DNA of 34,891 nt from Alphaproteobacteria bacterium (GCA_021774435.1 JAJFJB010000182.1:1-34891); one strand, 5' to 3'; shown: positions 1-8,167, counted from the first letter of the stretch. Program-made: numbers and translations. Notes: generated by a model not told the origin, from the letters alone.

Positions 1-196
1 TCGCATGCACGCGCAGATCCCAATGGGTCGGTTCTTCTTCGCGTTCGTTGAAACTTTTCATGAGTGCGACGAAGGCATCGAGGTCCGGTCCGGCTGCCGC
101 GTAAACATGAACGACGGTATTGATGCGCGGGTTTGTTTTGCGCAGCGTCAGTGCCGCGTGAAAATGTCCCGGTTCAAGAAAAAGAAGGGTATGCAT
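1..196 (-). CDS. Putative Gfo/Idh/MocA-type oxidoreductase, N-terminal fragment
   Basis: Only the first 65 codons lie in the window; the gene runs off the left edge. It starts at an ATG (194-196) preceded four codons upstream by an in-frame TAG. The visible protein begins MHTLLFLEPGHFHAALTL and continues with a segment containing VVHVYAAAGPDLDAF and EEEPTHWDLRVHA. The 'LEPGHFHAAL...VVHVYA..GPD' pattern resembles the start of Gfo/Idh/MocA-like proteins that carry a putative oxidoreductase C-terminal domain, where this stretch forms the first strands of the nucleotide-binding fold. It follows folB on the same strand with a gap of 65 bases, so it may share its transcript, but no link to folate synthesis is evident. 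The family call is from memory of the N-terminal pattern and is tentative. Confidence 0.6.
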   Translation of the reverse strand, partial: MHTLLFLEPGHFHAALTLRKTNPRINTVVHVYAAAGPDLDAFVALMKSFNEREEEPTHWDLRVHA

Positions 197-261
197 CAAT
201 CGGTCCTATGGGTTTGAGTTCAACTTGTCCGCTTCTTGCCGCTTGGCATCGCTTCTTGTTG

Positions 262-723
262 TCAGGCGTTCGGATCGTCGTGTACGACGCGAACGACACG
301 TCCTGCTTCTTGCGAAGGAGTGTCTTGTGTCCGTGTGATTTCGATGCCGACGCTCGAGACCCCTTCGATCGCATCGAGCTTTTCGGTGCGGACCGTGGCT
401 TCGAGAACGCGGTCATCCGCCAAGCACATCTCCGCGACGCGGCTTGCGAGCGTTTCGACTAAATTGATGTGACCGTCGTCGGCAAGTTTGCGAATGCCGT
501 CGACGACACCTGCATAGCAGACGACCTGGCGATATTTGTCAGCATCGAATTGCGATGCTTCCCGGACCAGCAGATCGACGTTGATGCGCACGCGTTGTGG
601 ACCATCATGTTCATGATCGTAGATTCCAATGTTCCAAGGCACGACCAGGTCGCGCACGAAAATTCGATAGCGGCCCAGCGAAGCTTGAGTGGCGGGCGCA
701 AGGGGCGTGCCTGCTGTCGTCAA
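262..723 (-). CDS. folB: Dihydroneopterin aldolase (FolB)
   Basis: Converts 7,8-dihydroneopterin to 6-hydroxymethyl-7,8-dihydropterin in folate synthesis (cytoplasmic). The 153-residue protein has the family pattern: an RIFVRDLVVPWNIGIYDHE start strand, a YAGVVDGIRKLADDGHINLVE segment holding the conserved Glu after 'NLVE' and the following helix (TLASRVAEMCLADDRV), and a C-terminal strand with VSSVGIEITR. Residues 1-17 precede the fold. The start is TTG at 721-723. It is supported by a strong GGAGG (complement of 733-737) 8-9 bases upstream, and there is no better ATG. It is divergent from folP-folK across about 110 bases, so folate genes lie on both sides of one promoter region. Family assignment is firm; the alternative would be a FolX-like epimerase, which the folP/folK context argues against. 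Confidence 0.88.
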   Translation of the reverse strand: MTTAGTPLAPATQASLGRYRIFVRDLVVPWNIGIYDHEHDGPQRVRINVDLLVREASQFDADKYRQVVCYAGVVDGIRKLADDGHINLVETLASRVAEMCLADDRVLEATVRTEKLDAIEGVSSVGIEITRTQDTPSQEAGRVVRVVHDDPNA

Positions 724-832
724 ACCAGATATCCTCCAGGGAACTGAGATGCATTTGAAACTGGGCCATTATGGTGGTGTCTAGACAACCCGGCAACCGC
801 ATTCGCGGGACCGTCAGCGAGAGATCGAGGCA

Positions 833-1717
833 ATGCGGTTAACGGACCGGTTCGCCTGGGGTACCCGTACTTATGTGATGGGCATCCTCAATGTGACCCC
901 GGATTCATTCAGTGGCGATGGCCTCGCGAACACGCATGACTTCGTGTCGCGTTCTGTCGCCCAAGCGCAGAGTTTTACAAAGGACGGCGCTGACATTCTC
1001 GATATCGGTGGCGAGAGCACGCGCCCGGGATCACTTCCCGTACCGGCCGACGCTGAAAAAGACCGCATTGTGCCTGTCATACGCGCTGTCCGGGAGGCAC
1101 TGCCCGATATCACAATTTCGGTAGACACATATCGGGCCCTTGTCGCCGATGCGGCGATCGATGCGGGGGCTGACATGATTAACGATGTTTGGGGCTTGCG
1201 CGCGGATCCCGCCTTGGCGTCGGTCGCAGCGAGATGGGATGCCCCTGTAGCCCTCATGCACAATCGAAGCAAACCTGAAAGCGCGGAAATCGACGCGCGG
1301 CTGGGCGGTCAGTATCTAGGCGCCAACTATGACAATCTTCTGACCGATATTTCCCGAGAACTTTTGGACCTCGCCAACAATGCGAAAGCGGCAGGTATCG
1401 ATGGCGATCAAATTTTGCTCGACCCAGGTATCGGCTTCGGAAAGTCAATTGCGCAGAACCTCGCGCTGATCAAGCATTTGGACCATTTCAAATCATTGGG
1501 CTTTCCCTTGCTCATTGGTCCGAGCAGAAAGTCTTTCATTGGTCATGTTCTCGATTTGGCCGTGGAAGAAAGAATGGAGGGAACGGCTGCAGCGGTTTCG
1601 ATGGCGACTTCCCATGGCGCCGACATCGTTCGGGTCCACGACGTCAAGGAAATGAGCCGGGTAGTGCGTATGACGGATGCGATCATCCATGCTTCCGTCG
1701 GTGGCTACGATTGTTAG
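833..1717 (+). CDS. folP: Dihydropteroate synthase (FolP)
   Basis: Condenses 6-hydroxymethyl-dihydropterin pyrophosphate with p-aminobenzoate to give dihydropteroate; it is the target of sulfonamides. The 294-residue TIM-barrel protein shows the two signature blocks: MGILNVTPDSFSGDG near residues 16-30 and DILDIGGESTRPGS near residues 60-73. It also has the pterin-binding LLDPGIGFGKS segment in the second half and a RVHDVKEM motif close to the C terminus. Length is typical. The ATG at 833 has a purine-rich GAGAGATCGAGG just upstream. It is followed after 6 bases by folK on the same strand, so the two are almost certainly co-transcribed, with folB divergent upstream. No key residue looks altered. 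Confidence 0.96.
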   Translation: MRLTDRFAWGTRTYVMGILNVTPDSFSGDGLANTHDFVSRSVAQAQSFTKDGADILDIGGESTRPGSLPVPADAEKDRIVPVIRAVREALPDITISVDTYRALVADAAIDAGADMINDVWGLRADPALASVAARWDAPVALMHNRSKPESAEIDARLGGQYLGANYDNLLTDISRELLDLANNAKAAGIDGDQILLDPGIGFGKSIAQNLALIKHLDHFKSLGFPLLIGPSRKSFIGHVLDLAVEERMEGTAAAVSMATSHGADIVRVHDVKEMSRVVRMTDAIIHASVGGYDC

Positions 1718-1723
1718 CGGCAC

Positions 1724-2200
1724 ATGGCTGAAACCTTCATAGCCTTGGGTGGAAATCTTGGTGATCGGGTCGCAATGTTGAATACTGCCCTGGAACACTT
1801 GTCGGAAATCGTGTCAATTTCCAGCCGCTCGGAATTTTACGAAACCGCACCGAAATATGTGACCGACCAGCCGGCTTTCCTCAATATGGCCGTTTTCGGT
1901 AGCACCTTGTTGGACCCGGAACCACTGCTCGACGGCCTTAAGTCGATCGAACTCGCGCTTGGCCGCGTTGCGGGTCAACGCTTCGGGCCACGGCCGATAG
2001 ATCTCGATATTCTTTTTTACGGATCGGAACGAATTGAAACAGCCCGATTGGTCGTGCCGCATCCACGCTTGCAGGAGCGCCGGTTCGTGCTGCAGCCTCT
2101 TGCCGATATAGCGCCCGACTTCCGCCATCCCGTGTCGGGATTGACTGTTACTGAAATGCTGTCTGTCCTTCCTGACGAAGACGACGTTCGGCGTTTCTAA
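1724..2200 (+). CDS. folK: 2-Amino-4-hydroxy-6-hydroxymethyldihydropteridine diphosphokinase (FolK)
   Basis: Transfers pyrophosphate from ATP to 6-hydroxymethyl-dihydropterin, the step just before FolP. The 158-residue protein has the N-terminal ALGGNLGDR motif, the YETAPKYVTDQPAFLNMA segment, and the signature RFGPRPIDLDILFYG with the metal-binding Asp pair, followed by VVPHPRLQERRFVLQPL. These are the classical HPPK blocks in the expected order and spacing. The start lies 6 bases after folP. The 3' end overlaps the convergent acyl-CoA dehydrogenase gene by 4 bases (2197-2200), leaving no room for a separate terminator between them. Confidence 0.96.
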   Translation: MAETFIALGGNLGDRVAMLNTALEHLSEIVSISSRSEFYETAPKYVTDQPAFLNMAVFGSTLLDPEPLLDGLKSIELALGRVAGQRFGPRPIDLDILFYGSERIETARLVVPHPRLQERRFVLQPLADIAPDFRHPVSGLTVTEMLSVLPDEDDVRRF

Positions 2201-3981
2201 AAACTATCCTCGGCGGCGCCGAGCACGGCGTGATAGCCATCGCGGATCGGTGCGATCAGTCCTGCTGCCTGTGGCAGGATATTGTCGGCGTAAAAGCGGG
2301 CTGACATCAGCTTCGCGGTGTAGAAATCCGGATCGCCGGTATTACCATCGAGTGCCGCCTGTGCCGCTAGCGTACTGCGCGCCATCATCGCGCCGCCGGC
2401 GACAGTACCGAAAAGTTTTAAGTATGGCGTTGCGGCTGCGAACGCGCGCGACACATCCGCGCTACCGTCTTCGAGAAGCCAGTCGGTGGTCTCGGTAAGC
2501 GCGTCCGCCGCGGCCGAAAGATGTGTGTTCAGGCTCGCCGCTGTGTCTCCTCCGGCATCTGCAAGGGCCTGGCAGAGCATGCGCACTTCATCGATATAAT
2601 CCTTTGCCGCCGCGCCGCCATCGCGTAGCACCTTCCGTGCGACGAGATCTTGTGCCTGAATGCCATTCGTACCCTCGTATATCGGTGCGATCCGCGAGTC
2701 GCGTAAATGCTGAACCGCACCGGTTTCTTCCATGTAACCGATGCCGCCATGGACCTGGACGCCCATCGACGCGATTTCGACGCCAAGGTCTGTACACCAG
2801 GCTTTTACGACGGGTGTTAGGAGATCGAGCCGCCCTTGCGCTGCCTTTTGTGCGGTGGGGTCTTGCTCTCGGCGCGACTGGTCAAGGATCGTCGCCGTGT
2901 CATACACCAGCGCGCGCATGGCTTCGATCGAGGATTTCATGGTCAGTAACATGCGCCGCACATCCGGGTGACGGATGATGGTCAAAGGTTCACCGTCCGG
3001 GCCCGAACCCTGCACGCGGTCGCGCGCGTAGGCGACAGCCTGCTGATAGGCCCGTTCCGCGATGGACAGGCCGGACAGGCCAACATTGATTCGCGCGTTG
3101 TTCATCATCGTGAACATGCAGTTCAGACCGCGGTTTTCCTCACCAACGAGGTAACCGATTGCGCCGCCATCATCGCCGTAGGACATCACACAGGTCGGCG
3201 ATGCCTTGATCCCCAGCTTGTGTTCCAGCGAGACGCACCGCAGATCGTTGCGCTGGCCGAGCGAGCCGTCTTCGTTGACGAGAAATTTCGGCACAATAAA
3301 GAGTGATATTCCTTTCGAACCGGTAGGCGCGTCGGGCGTCCGTGCGAGGACCATATGCACGATATTGTCGGTCATATCGTGTTCGCCCCAGGTGATGAAT
3401 ATCTTCTGCCCCTTGATCCGGTAATGGTTCCCCTCCGGCTCCGCCCGAGTTCTCAGGGCGCCAACATCCGAACCGGCTTGTGGTTCGGTCAGGTTCATGG
3501 TGCCGGTCCATTCGCCGGAAATAAGTTTGTCGAGATAGGTGGCCTTTTGGTCTGGCGTGCCGTGTTCCGATAGGAGATCGACAGCGCCCATTGTTAGCAT
3601 CGGGCAGAGCGACCACGCGGTATTGGCTGAAATCCACATTTCCTCAGCTGCGATGCCGACGAGCCAGGGTAGTCCTTGTCCACCGAAGTCAGGATCAAAG
3701 GGAATACTGTTCCAGCCACCGTCGACGAATTGCTGGTAGGCATCGCTAAACCCTTCGGCCGTGCGGACGACGCCATTTTCTAGCGCCGCACCTTCAAGAT
3801 CGCCAGTAGTGTTGATCGGCGCGACTACGCTACCTGCGAGTTTGCTTGCTTCCTCTAATACGGCGTCCACCAGTTCGGTGTTTGTGTCTTCGCAGCCGGG
3901 AAGCTTTTGGATTGCCGGCAACAGGCCCAGATCGTTCATCACGAAATGCATATCCCGAGTCGGCGCATTATATGCCGTCAT
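2197..3981 (-). CDS. Acyl-CoA dehydrogenase, DmdC-like long form
   Basis: FAD-dependent alpha,beta-dehydrogenation of an acyl-CoA. At 594 residues it is longer than the usual 380-residue family. It shows an N-terminal extension, the core (EMWISANTAWSLCPMLTMGA; MNLTEPQAGSDVGALRTRA; IFITWGEHD; GYLVGEENRGL), the YEGTNGIQAQDL block with the likely catalytic Glu, and an extra C-terminal helical domain. That architecture matches the AcdA/DmdC (3-methylmercaptopropionyl-CoA dehydrogenase) group, whose members also act on medium or long chains, so the true substrate is open. The ATG at 3981 has AGAAGGACGAGAG upstream. It lies 26 bases after the FAD-linked oxidase gene on the same strand and probably shares its transcript. 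The 3' end overlaps folK by 4 bases. Confidence 0.88.
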   Translation of the reverse strand: MTAYNAPTRDMHFVMNDLGLLPAIQKLPGCEDTNTELVDAVLEEASKLAGSVVAPINTTGDLEGAALENGVVRTAEGFSDAYQQFVDGGWNSIPFDPDFGGQGLPWLVGIAAEEMWISANTAWSLCPMLTMGAVDLLSEHGTPDQKATYLDKLISGEWTGTMNLTEPQAGSDVGALRTRAEPEGNHYRIKGQKIFITWGEHDMTDNIVHMVLARTPDAPTGSKGISLFIVPKFLVNEDGSLGQRNDLRCVSLEHKLGIKASPTCVMSYGDDGGAIGYLVGEENRGLNCMFTMMNNARINVGLSGLSIAERAYQQAVAYARDRVQGSGPDGEPLTIIRHPDVRRMLLTMKSSIEAMRALVYDTATILDQSRREQDPTAQKAAQGRLDLLTPVVKAWCTDLGVEIASMGVQVHGGIGYMEETGAVQHLRDSRIAPIYEGTNGIQAQDLVARKVLRDGGAAAKDYIDEVRMLCQALADAGGDTAASLNTHLSAAADALTETTDWLLEDGSADVSRAFAAATPYLKLFGTVAGGAMMARSTLAAQAALDGNTGDPDFYTAKLMSARFYADNILPQAAGLIAPIRDGYHAVLGAAEDSF

Positions 3982-4007
3982 TGTCTCTCGTCCTTCTGCT
4001 TGCCGGT

Positions 4008-5441
4008 TTAAAGCATTTTGCCGGGATTCATGATCCCGTCAGGATCCAGCGCATCTTTCAATTTGCGCATCATATCCAGCTCCAGTGCGTCCTTGTAACG
4101 GACCATTTCAGGAATTTTCAATTGACCGACCCCATGCTCGGCGCTGAAGGATCCGCCAAGAGAAATGACGATGTCGTAGACCGTCTTCGTGACAGGCCCC
4201 CATTCCTTGATAAACGCTTCCTTGTCCATCCCGATGGGCTGAGCGATGTTGTAGTGAATGTTGCCATCGCCGCAATGCCCGAACGCGACAGGTCGTGCAC
4301 CTGGCATAAAGGCTGTGACGGCAGCGTTGGCTTGCCGGATGAACGCAGGCACGCGGCTGACCGGCACGGACACGTCGTTCTTGATGCTACCCCCTTCAAA
4401 GGATTGTGCCTCGACAACAGCTTCCCGGATTCGCCAAAAATCGGCGCGCTGAGCTTCCGATTGCGCAATCACTGCGTCGATAACTTCGCCTGCTTCGAAG
4501 GCATCGGCGAGCATGGTTTCCATCGCTTCCTGCATTCCGCTGTCCGCGCTGGCGCCCGAGAATTCGATCAACGCATATTCGTCATAGATCTGGTCGAGCG
4601 GATCGCGGACTCCATGTATATATTTTACAGCAGAGGCAAGCGGTTGGCGGCATATTAGCTCGAAGCTTGTGACCCGGTCTCCGCTGATACTTCGGCATCG
4701 TGCGAGGACTTCCAGTGCCGCGTCGAGATTGCGTAGTGCGACAAAGGCTGTTTGCACATCATTCGGGTTCGGGAACAGTTTGCAGACGGCTGCGGTGATG
4801 ATACCCAAAGTGCCTTCGCCGCCGATATAGAGTTGTTTCAGGTCGTAACCAGTATTGTCCTTGCGCAGACGCTTGAGGCCATTCCAAACGCGGCCATCCG
4901 GTAGGACGACTTCCAATCCGAGGACGAGTTCGCGCGCATTGCCATAGCGCAGTACATTGACGCCGCCGGCATTGGTCGAGAGATTGCCGCCGATCTGGCA
5001 GGTGCCTTCCGCGCCTAGGCTTAAGGGAAACAGGCGATCCGCTGATAGGGCCGCGGTCTGAACATCGGCCAGGATACAACCGGCTTCGACGGTGATCGTG
5101 TAATCCAGGGCGTCGATATCGCGGACTTTGTTCATCCGGCCAAGGCTTATTAGGACAGCCGAACTTTCGGGGATGCCGGCGCCAACGAGACCTGTGTTGC
5201 CGCCTTGTGGGACAATAGCCACACGGGCTTCGGCGCAGACTTTGACGACTTGGGAGACTTCCTCGGTTGAGGATGGCCGGACAAGCATGGCGCAGTCGCC
5301 ATGGAATAGCCCGCGTTGGTCGGCAAGATAGGGTGCAATCGTTTTTGCGTCCTTGCTCCAACCCTTTGCGCCGACGATTGCCTTGATTTGCTCAAGGGCC
5401 GCGTTTGTGCCGGTCTCGGAATTCTCAATAGCGATAGCCAT
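4008..5441 (-). CDS. FAD-binding oxidoreductase, D-2-hydroxyglutarate dehydrogenase-like (GlcD family)
   Basis: A 477-residue flavoprotein of the PCMH/VAO type that oxidises a D-2-hydroxyacid. Visible features: the PP-loop PQGGNTGLVGAGIP near residues 79-92; the FAD-binding LGAEGTCQIGGNLSTNAGG region; NTGYDLKQLYIGGEGTLGI; and in the C-terminal cap GHCGDGNIHYN (metal-binding His) and SAEHGVGQLK. These fit D-2-hydroxyglutarate dehydrogenase and related D-lactate dehydrogenases; the exact substrate cannot be fixed. The D-2HGDH reading is suggestive because serA lies in the same window and SerA enzymes can make D-2-hydroxyglutarate, but the loci are 15 kb apart. The gene sits 88 bases downstream of the Sua5 gene and 26 upstream of the acyl-CoA dehydrogenase gene. 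Confidence 0.85.
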   Translation of the reverse strand: MAIAIENSETGTNAALEQIKAIVGAKGWSKDAKTIAPYLADQRGLFHGDCAMLVRPSSTEEVSQVVKVCAEARVAIVPQGGNTGLVGAGIPESSAVLISLGRMNKVRDIDALDYTITVEAGCILADVQTAALSADRLFPLSLGAEGTCQIGGNLSTNAGGVNVLRYGNARELVLGLEVVLPDGRVWNGLKRLRKDNTGYDLKQLYIGGEGTLGIITAAVCKLFPNPNDVQTAFVALRNLDAALEVLARCRSISGDRVTSFELICRQPLASAVKYIHGVRDPLDQIYDEYALIEFSGASADSGMQEAMETMLADAFEAGEVIDAVIAQSEAQRADFWRIREAVVEAQSFEGGSIKNDVSVPVSRVPAFIRQANAAVTAFMPGARPVAFGHCGDGNIHYNIAQPIGMDKEAFIKEWGPVTKTVYDIVISLGGSFSAEHGVGQLKIPEMVRYKDALELDMMRKLKDALDPDGIMNPGKML

Positions 5442-5529
5442 GCGCCTTCTCGTGCTCTGTCCGGTAATGGATGTAAGTCATTGACGCGGTTGCGGCAAGT
5501 CGCGGGGCGGATTGCAACAGACTGGCGTT

Positions 5530-6477
5530 CTAAGCGCGTGGCGCCGCAGCCCGGCGCAGCCGGTCGTTAATCGCGCGTCCCAAGCCTTCTTCCGGGATTG
5601 GGGCGACGGCAATTCGGGTCCAGCGCGGGTCGTCCAGCTGATGCAAATAGGAAAATAGATTTGCCGCGGCTTCGGTCAGGTCGCCTGCGCTGCTGAGGTT
5701 CAGGTCGGCGTCGGTTGAGGGGCCGAACCCCAAATAGGCCTCGCCCGGCTGTTTCGAACCGGCCAGAAAGCGCACCGGCAAGGATGGCGCATAGTGGCTC
5801 GCCAGCATGCCGGGCGATTTCGGTTGACCGTCTTCGGCAAGGGACGAGGACAGGGGGGAGCCGAGCACCGCCTCCAGCGTTTCCTGCGTCACGCCGCCTT
5901 GCCGCAATAGGGCTGGTGGCGAGACTGTGAGATCGACCACCGTGGATTCGACGCCCAGGGTACAGGCGCCACCGTCGAGTATGAGCGAGACGCGGTCGCC
6001 AAGGTCGGCTTCGACGTGCGCTGCAGTGGTCGGACTGATCCGGCCGGAACTATTCGCGCTCGGAGCGGCAACGGGAACGCGGGCGGCGCGCAGCAGCCGG
6101 CGCGCCCGTTCGTCGGCGGGGACGCGTATGGCGACCGTCGGCAGGCCGGCACTTAGCAGCAATGACAAGGGACTATCGCGTCGGCGCGGCAATATGAAGC
6201 TGATGGCGCCGGGCCAGAATTGCTGCGTGAACGCTTCCGCAAAGGCTGAAAACTCGACCAATTGCCGTGCACTTTCGGCATCGGGGCAATGTACGATGAG
6301 CGGGTTGAAGTGGGGGCGGTTTTTCGCTTCGTAAATTTTGGCGACGGCACGGTCATTCGTCGCGTCCGCACCGAGCCCATAAACGGTCTCGGTGGGAAAT
6401 GCGACCAGTTCGCCAGTCCTCAGGCTTTCGGCCGCACGATCGATATTTTCGTCTGTTATTGGTAATGGAGACGGCAT
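5530..6477 (-). CDS. tsaC: L-threonylcarbamoyladenylate synthase, Sua5 type
   Basis: Makes threonylcarbamoyl-AMP from threonine, bicarbonate and ATP for the t6A37 modification of tRNAs that read ANN codons. The 315-residue protein has the YrdC core: VAFPTETVYGLGADAT near residues 26-41, KIYEAKNRPHFNPLIVHC with the KxR motif, VAIRVPADE, and the SANSSGRISPT block. A linker and an additional C-terminal Sua5 domain of about 100 residues follow, beginning near SPGMLASHYAP. The extra domain distinguishes Sua5 from the shorter TsaC. It follows the DUF3126 gene by 21 bases, so the two are probably one transcript. Confidence is high for the family; the choice of symbol (tsaC or sua5) is convention. 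Confidence 0.94.
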   Translation of the reverse strand: MPSPLPITDENIDRAAESLRTGELVAFPTETVYGLGADATNDRAVAKIYEAKNRPHFNPLIVHCPDAESARQLVEFSAFAEAFTQQFWPGAISFILPRRRDSPLSLLLSAGLPTVAIRVPADERARRLLRAARVPVAAPSANSSGRISPTTAAHVEADLGDRVSLILDGGACTLGVESTVVDLTVSPPALLRQGGVTQETLEAVLGSPLSSSLAEDGQPKSPGMLASHYAPSLPVRFLAGSKQPGEAYLGFGPSTDADLNLSSAGDLTEAAANLFSYLHQLDDPRWTRIAVAPIPEEGLGRAINDRLRRAAAPRA

Positions 6478-6498
6478 TTATCCGCCACCGCTCTCCCT

Positions 6499-6729
6499 TT
6501 AATCGGGAAGCGGTATATCCGTTGCGTCGTCGAGATCGATATCGAGGATCGCCATGTGGAAATCGTATGAGACGTCTTCATCTTCGTCGTCGCGATAGAT
6601 GACACCGATGAATTCGTCGCCCAGCGAAACTTCGGCGGAACCGTCTTTCTGTTCCTTAAGCGAAATGGTGTTGTTGCCAAATTTTCGCCGAAGATAGCCC
6701 TCGACGCGGAGGAGTTCTGATCGTTTCAA
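6499..6729 (-). CDS. DUF3126 family protein
   Basis: A short acidic protein of 76 residues from the chosen start. It contains RVEGYLRRKFGN, AEVSLGDEFIGVIYRDDED and FHMAILDIDLDD, which match the alphaproteobacterial DUF3126 family of about 70 residues; function unknown. The first ATG in frame is at 6789, but it lies inside a good -10 box and would add 20 residues absent from the family. The TTG at 6727-6729 has AAGGAA six bases upstream and gives the family length, so it is preferred. The gene precedes the Sua5 gene by 21 bases. The pairing suggests only shared transcription; no role in tRNA modification is shown. Confidence 0.85.
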   Translation of the reverse strand: MKRSELLRVEGYLRRKFGNNTISLKEQKDGSAEVSLGDEFIGVIYRDDEDEDVSYDFHMAILDIDLDDATDIPLPD

Positions 6730-6784
6730 TAGTCGTTCCTTCGTCCAATATCGGCACGGCCCCTGTTTGCGGGCGTTCGGCGCG

Positions 6785-6814
6785 AACATAAACGCTTCCG
6801 CGCGGTTATGACAA
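6785..6814 (-). promoter_or_regulatory. Candidate sigma-70 promoter for the DUF3126-Sua5 operon
   Basis: Read on the minus strand: -35 TTGTCA (6809-6814), an 18-base spacer, and -10 TATGTT (6785-6790). Transcription would begin near 6778, about 50 bases before the TTG start at 6729. Four of six bases match consensus in each box. The position also argues against the ATG at 6789 as a start, because that codon would not be transcribed. This is inference from pattern only. Confidence 0.4.
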
Positions 6815-6980
6815 CGTATTGATTAGATCGTGAACAGACGCATGGGCGGTATGCGCGCGCAGCACTTCCCTTAAGCGTTACAAGAGTTTAGGTTCCGGCA
6901 GTTCCTAACCAGATCGCACTTGTTGGAATAGCCTCTGGCATTCCGGCAAATGCGTGAATCTGGTTTAACTTGTTGGTAGC

Positions 6981-7040
6981 GAGCGGATTCACAAGACTAT
7001 CGGAATCCATGGCATGGATTCCGATAGTCTTGATCCGCTC
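6981..7040. repeat. 60-base near-perfect inverted repeat (cruciform/hairpin) upstream of the dehydrogenase gene
   Basis: Arms of 20 bases (6992-7011 and 7013-7032) are exact reverse complements around a single central base at 7012. An outer 8-base pair of arms (6981-6988 GAGCGGAT and 7033-7040 ATCCGCTC) extends the stem, leaving a 3-base bulge (6989-6991) on one side only. The structure ends 21 bases before the ATG at 7062. It has no T-run after it, so it is a poor intrinsic terminator for either direction. Possible roles are an operator, a 5'-leader structure that affects translation, or a mobile palindromic repeat. The sequence supports the geometry; the role is unknown. Confidence 0.85.
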
Positions 7041-7061
7041 TTGTGACGAAGAGGGTTATTC

Positions 7062-8126
7062 ATGGCGCGCTTTAGGATTGCTGTCATCCCGGGTGATGGC
7101 ATTGGCAAGGAAGTCGTTCCCGAAGGAATCAAGGCTCTTGAAGCCGCAAGCCGGAAACATGGCTTCGAACTGGCATTCGACGAATATGACTGGAGTTGCG
7201 AGACCTACGCGAAAACCGGCCGAATGATGCCGGAAGATGGACTGGATCAGCTTCGCGATCATGACTCCATATTCCTGGGCGCTGTCGGTTTCCCCGGCGT
7301 CCCCGACCATATCTCCTTATGGGGCCTGTTGATTCCGATCCGCCGGGAGTTTCAGCAATATGTGAATTTACGCCCGGTGCGTCTGCTGCCCGGTATAACG
7401 CCGCCGGTCCATGGCTATGTTGCCGGCGAAATCGATTTCTATGTCGTGCGCGAGAATAACGAGGGCGAATATTCCGAGGTGGGCGGCAGGATGTACGCCG
7501 GTACGTCGCAGGAAATGGCCATCCAGCAGAATATCTTCACCCGCAAGGGCGTCGACCGGATCATGCGCTATGCCTTCGATCTCGCCGCCAGCCGGCCGGG
7601 TAAACATCTGACATCGGCGACAAAATCAAATGGTATCGTCCACACGATGCCCTATTGGGACGAACGGTTTGCGCTGTTGTCGAGCGATTATCCGGATGTC
7701 CGTACCGATCAGTATCATATCGATATTTTGTGTGCGCATTTCGTGCAGCATCCGGATTGGTTCGACGTGGTGGTCGGCAGCAATCTGTTCGGCGATATCC
7801 TGTCCGATCTTGGCCCGGGCGTGACCGGTACAATTGCCGTTGCGCCTTCTGCGAACATCAATCCGGAGCGGGAATATCCCTCCATGTTCGAACCAGTGCA
7901 CGGTTCGGCGCCCGATATCGCGGGCAAGGGAATTGCCAACCCGATTGGTCAGATTTGGTCGGCGGCGATGATGCTGGAGCATGTTGGAGCACCAAAAGCG
8001 GGTGCGGCGATTTACGAAGCGATTGAAACAGTGTTGTCCAACCGTGGTGCGCCGTTGACCCCCGATATGGGTGGTACCGCGACAACGTCCGAACTGGGCG
8101 ATGCCATCGTCGAGGCGATCGGCTAA
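7062..8126 (+). CDS. Tartrate dehydrogenase / D-malate dehydrogenase family protein
   Basis: NAD-dependent beta-decarboxylating dehydrogenase of the isocitrate/isopropylmalate family, 354 residues. It has the N-terminal AVIPGDGIGKEVVPEG, substrate-loop residues in YVNLRPVRLLPG, YVVRENNEGEYSEVGG, the TSATKSNGIVHTMPYWDE block, the metal-binding SNLFGDILSDLGPGVTGTI with its Asp pair, and the NAD-binding EPVHGSAPDIAGKGIANPIG. The 'NNEGEYSEVGG' and 'HTMPYWDERF' features favour the tartrate/D-malate subgroup (TtuC/DmlA) over LeuB or Icd. Which 2-hydroxydiacid it prefers cannot be told. The gene stands alone between a large hairpin upstream and an intrinsic terminator just after its stop. Confidence 0.9.
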   Translation: MARFRIAVIPGDGIGKEVVPEGIKALEAASRKHGFELAFDEYDWSCETYAKTGRMMPEDGLDQLRDHDSIFLGAVGFPGVPDHISLWGLLIPIRREFQQYVNLRPVRLLPGITPPVHGYVAGEIDFYVVRENNEGEYSEVGGRMYAGTSQEMAIQQNIFTRKGVDRIMRYAFDLAASRPGKHLTSATKSNGIVHTMPYWDERFALLSSDYPDVRTDQYHIDILCAHFVQHPDWFDVVVGSNLFGDILSDLGPGVTGTIAVAPSANINPEREYPSMFEPVHGSAPDIAGKGIANPIGQIWSAAMMLEHVGAPKAGAAIYEAIETVLSNRGAPLTPDMGGTATTSELGDAIVEAIG

Positions 8127-8139
8127 TTACGTAAATCGG

Positions 8140-8163
8140 AACGGGTTTTTCGGTACCCGTTTT
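8140..8163 (+). terminator. Intrinsic terminator after the tartrate/D-malate dehydrogenase gene
   Basis: A 7-base stem AACGGGT (8140-8146) / ACCCGTT (8155-8161) with an 8-base loop is followed by a short T-run. It begins 13 bases after the dehydrogenase stop codon. It ends 4 bases before the proposed TTG start of the EamA gene, which leaves little room for a ribosome binding site there. Confidence 0.65.
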
Positions 8164-8167
8164 AAAA

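Larger units (their letters stand above)
6730..7061. other. Intergenic region between divergent DUF3126 and dehydrogenase genes
   Basis: These 332 bases hold no convincing coding frame. They contain the candidate minus-strand promoter at 6785-6814 and the large inverted repeat at 6981-7040. Between about 6820 and 6980 I see nothing I can name. The plus-strand gene at 7062 has a GAGGG-type ribosome binding site about 6 bases upstream of its ATG. Confidence 0.5.

Noticed and set aside
4759..5361. 200-codon frame on the same strand as the FAD-linked oxidase
   Set aside because: Out of frame with a well-matched flavoprotein and dominated by Arg/Pro/Ser; a shadow.
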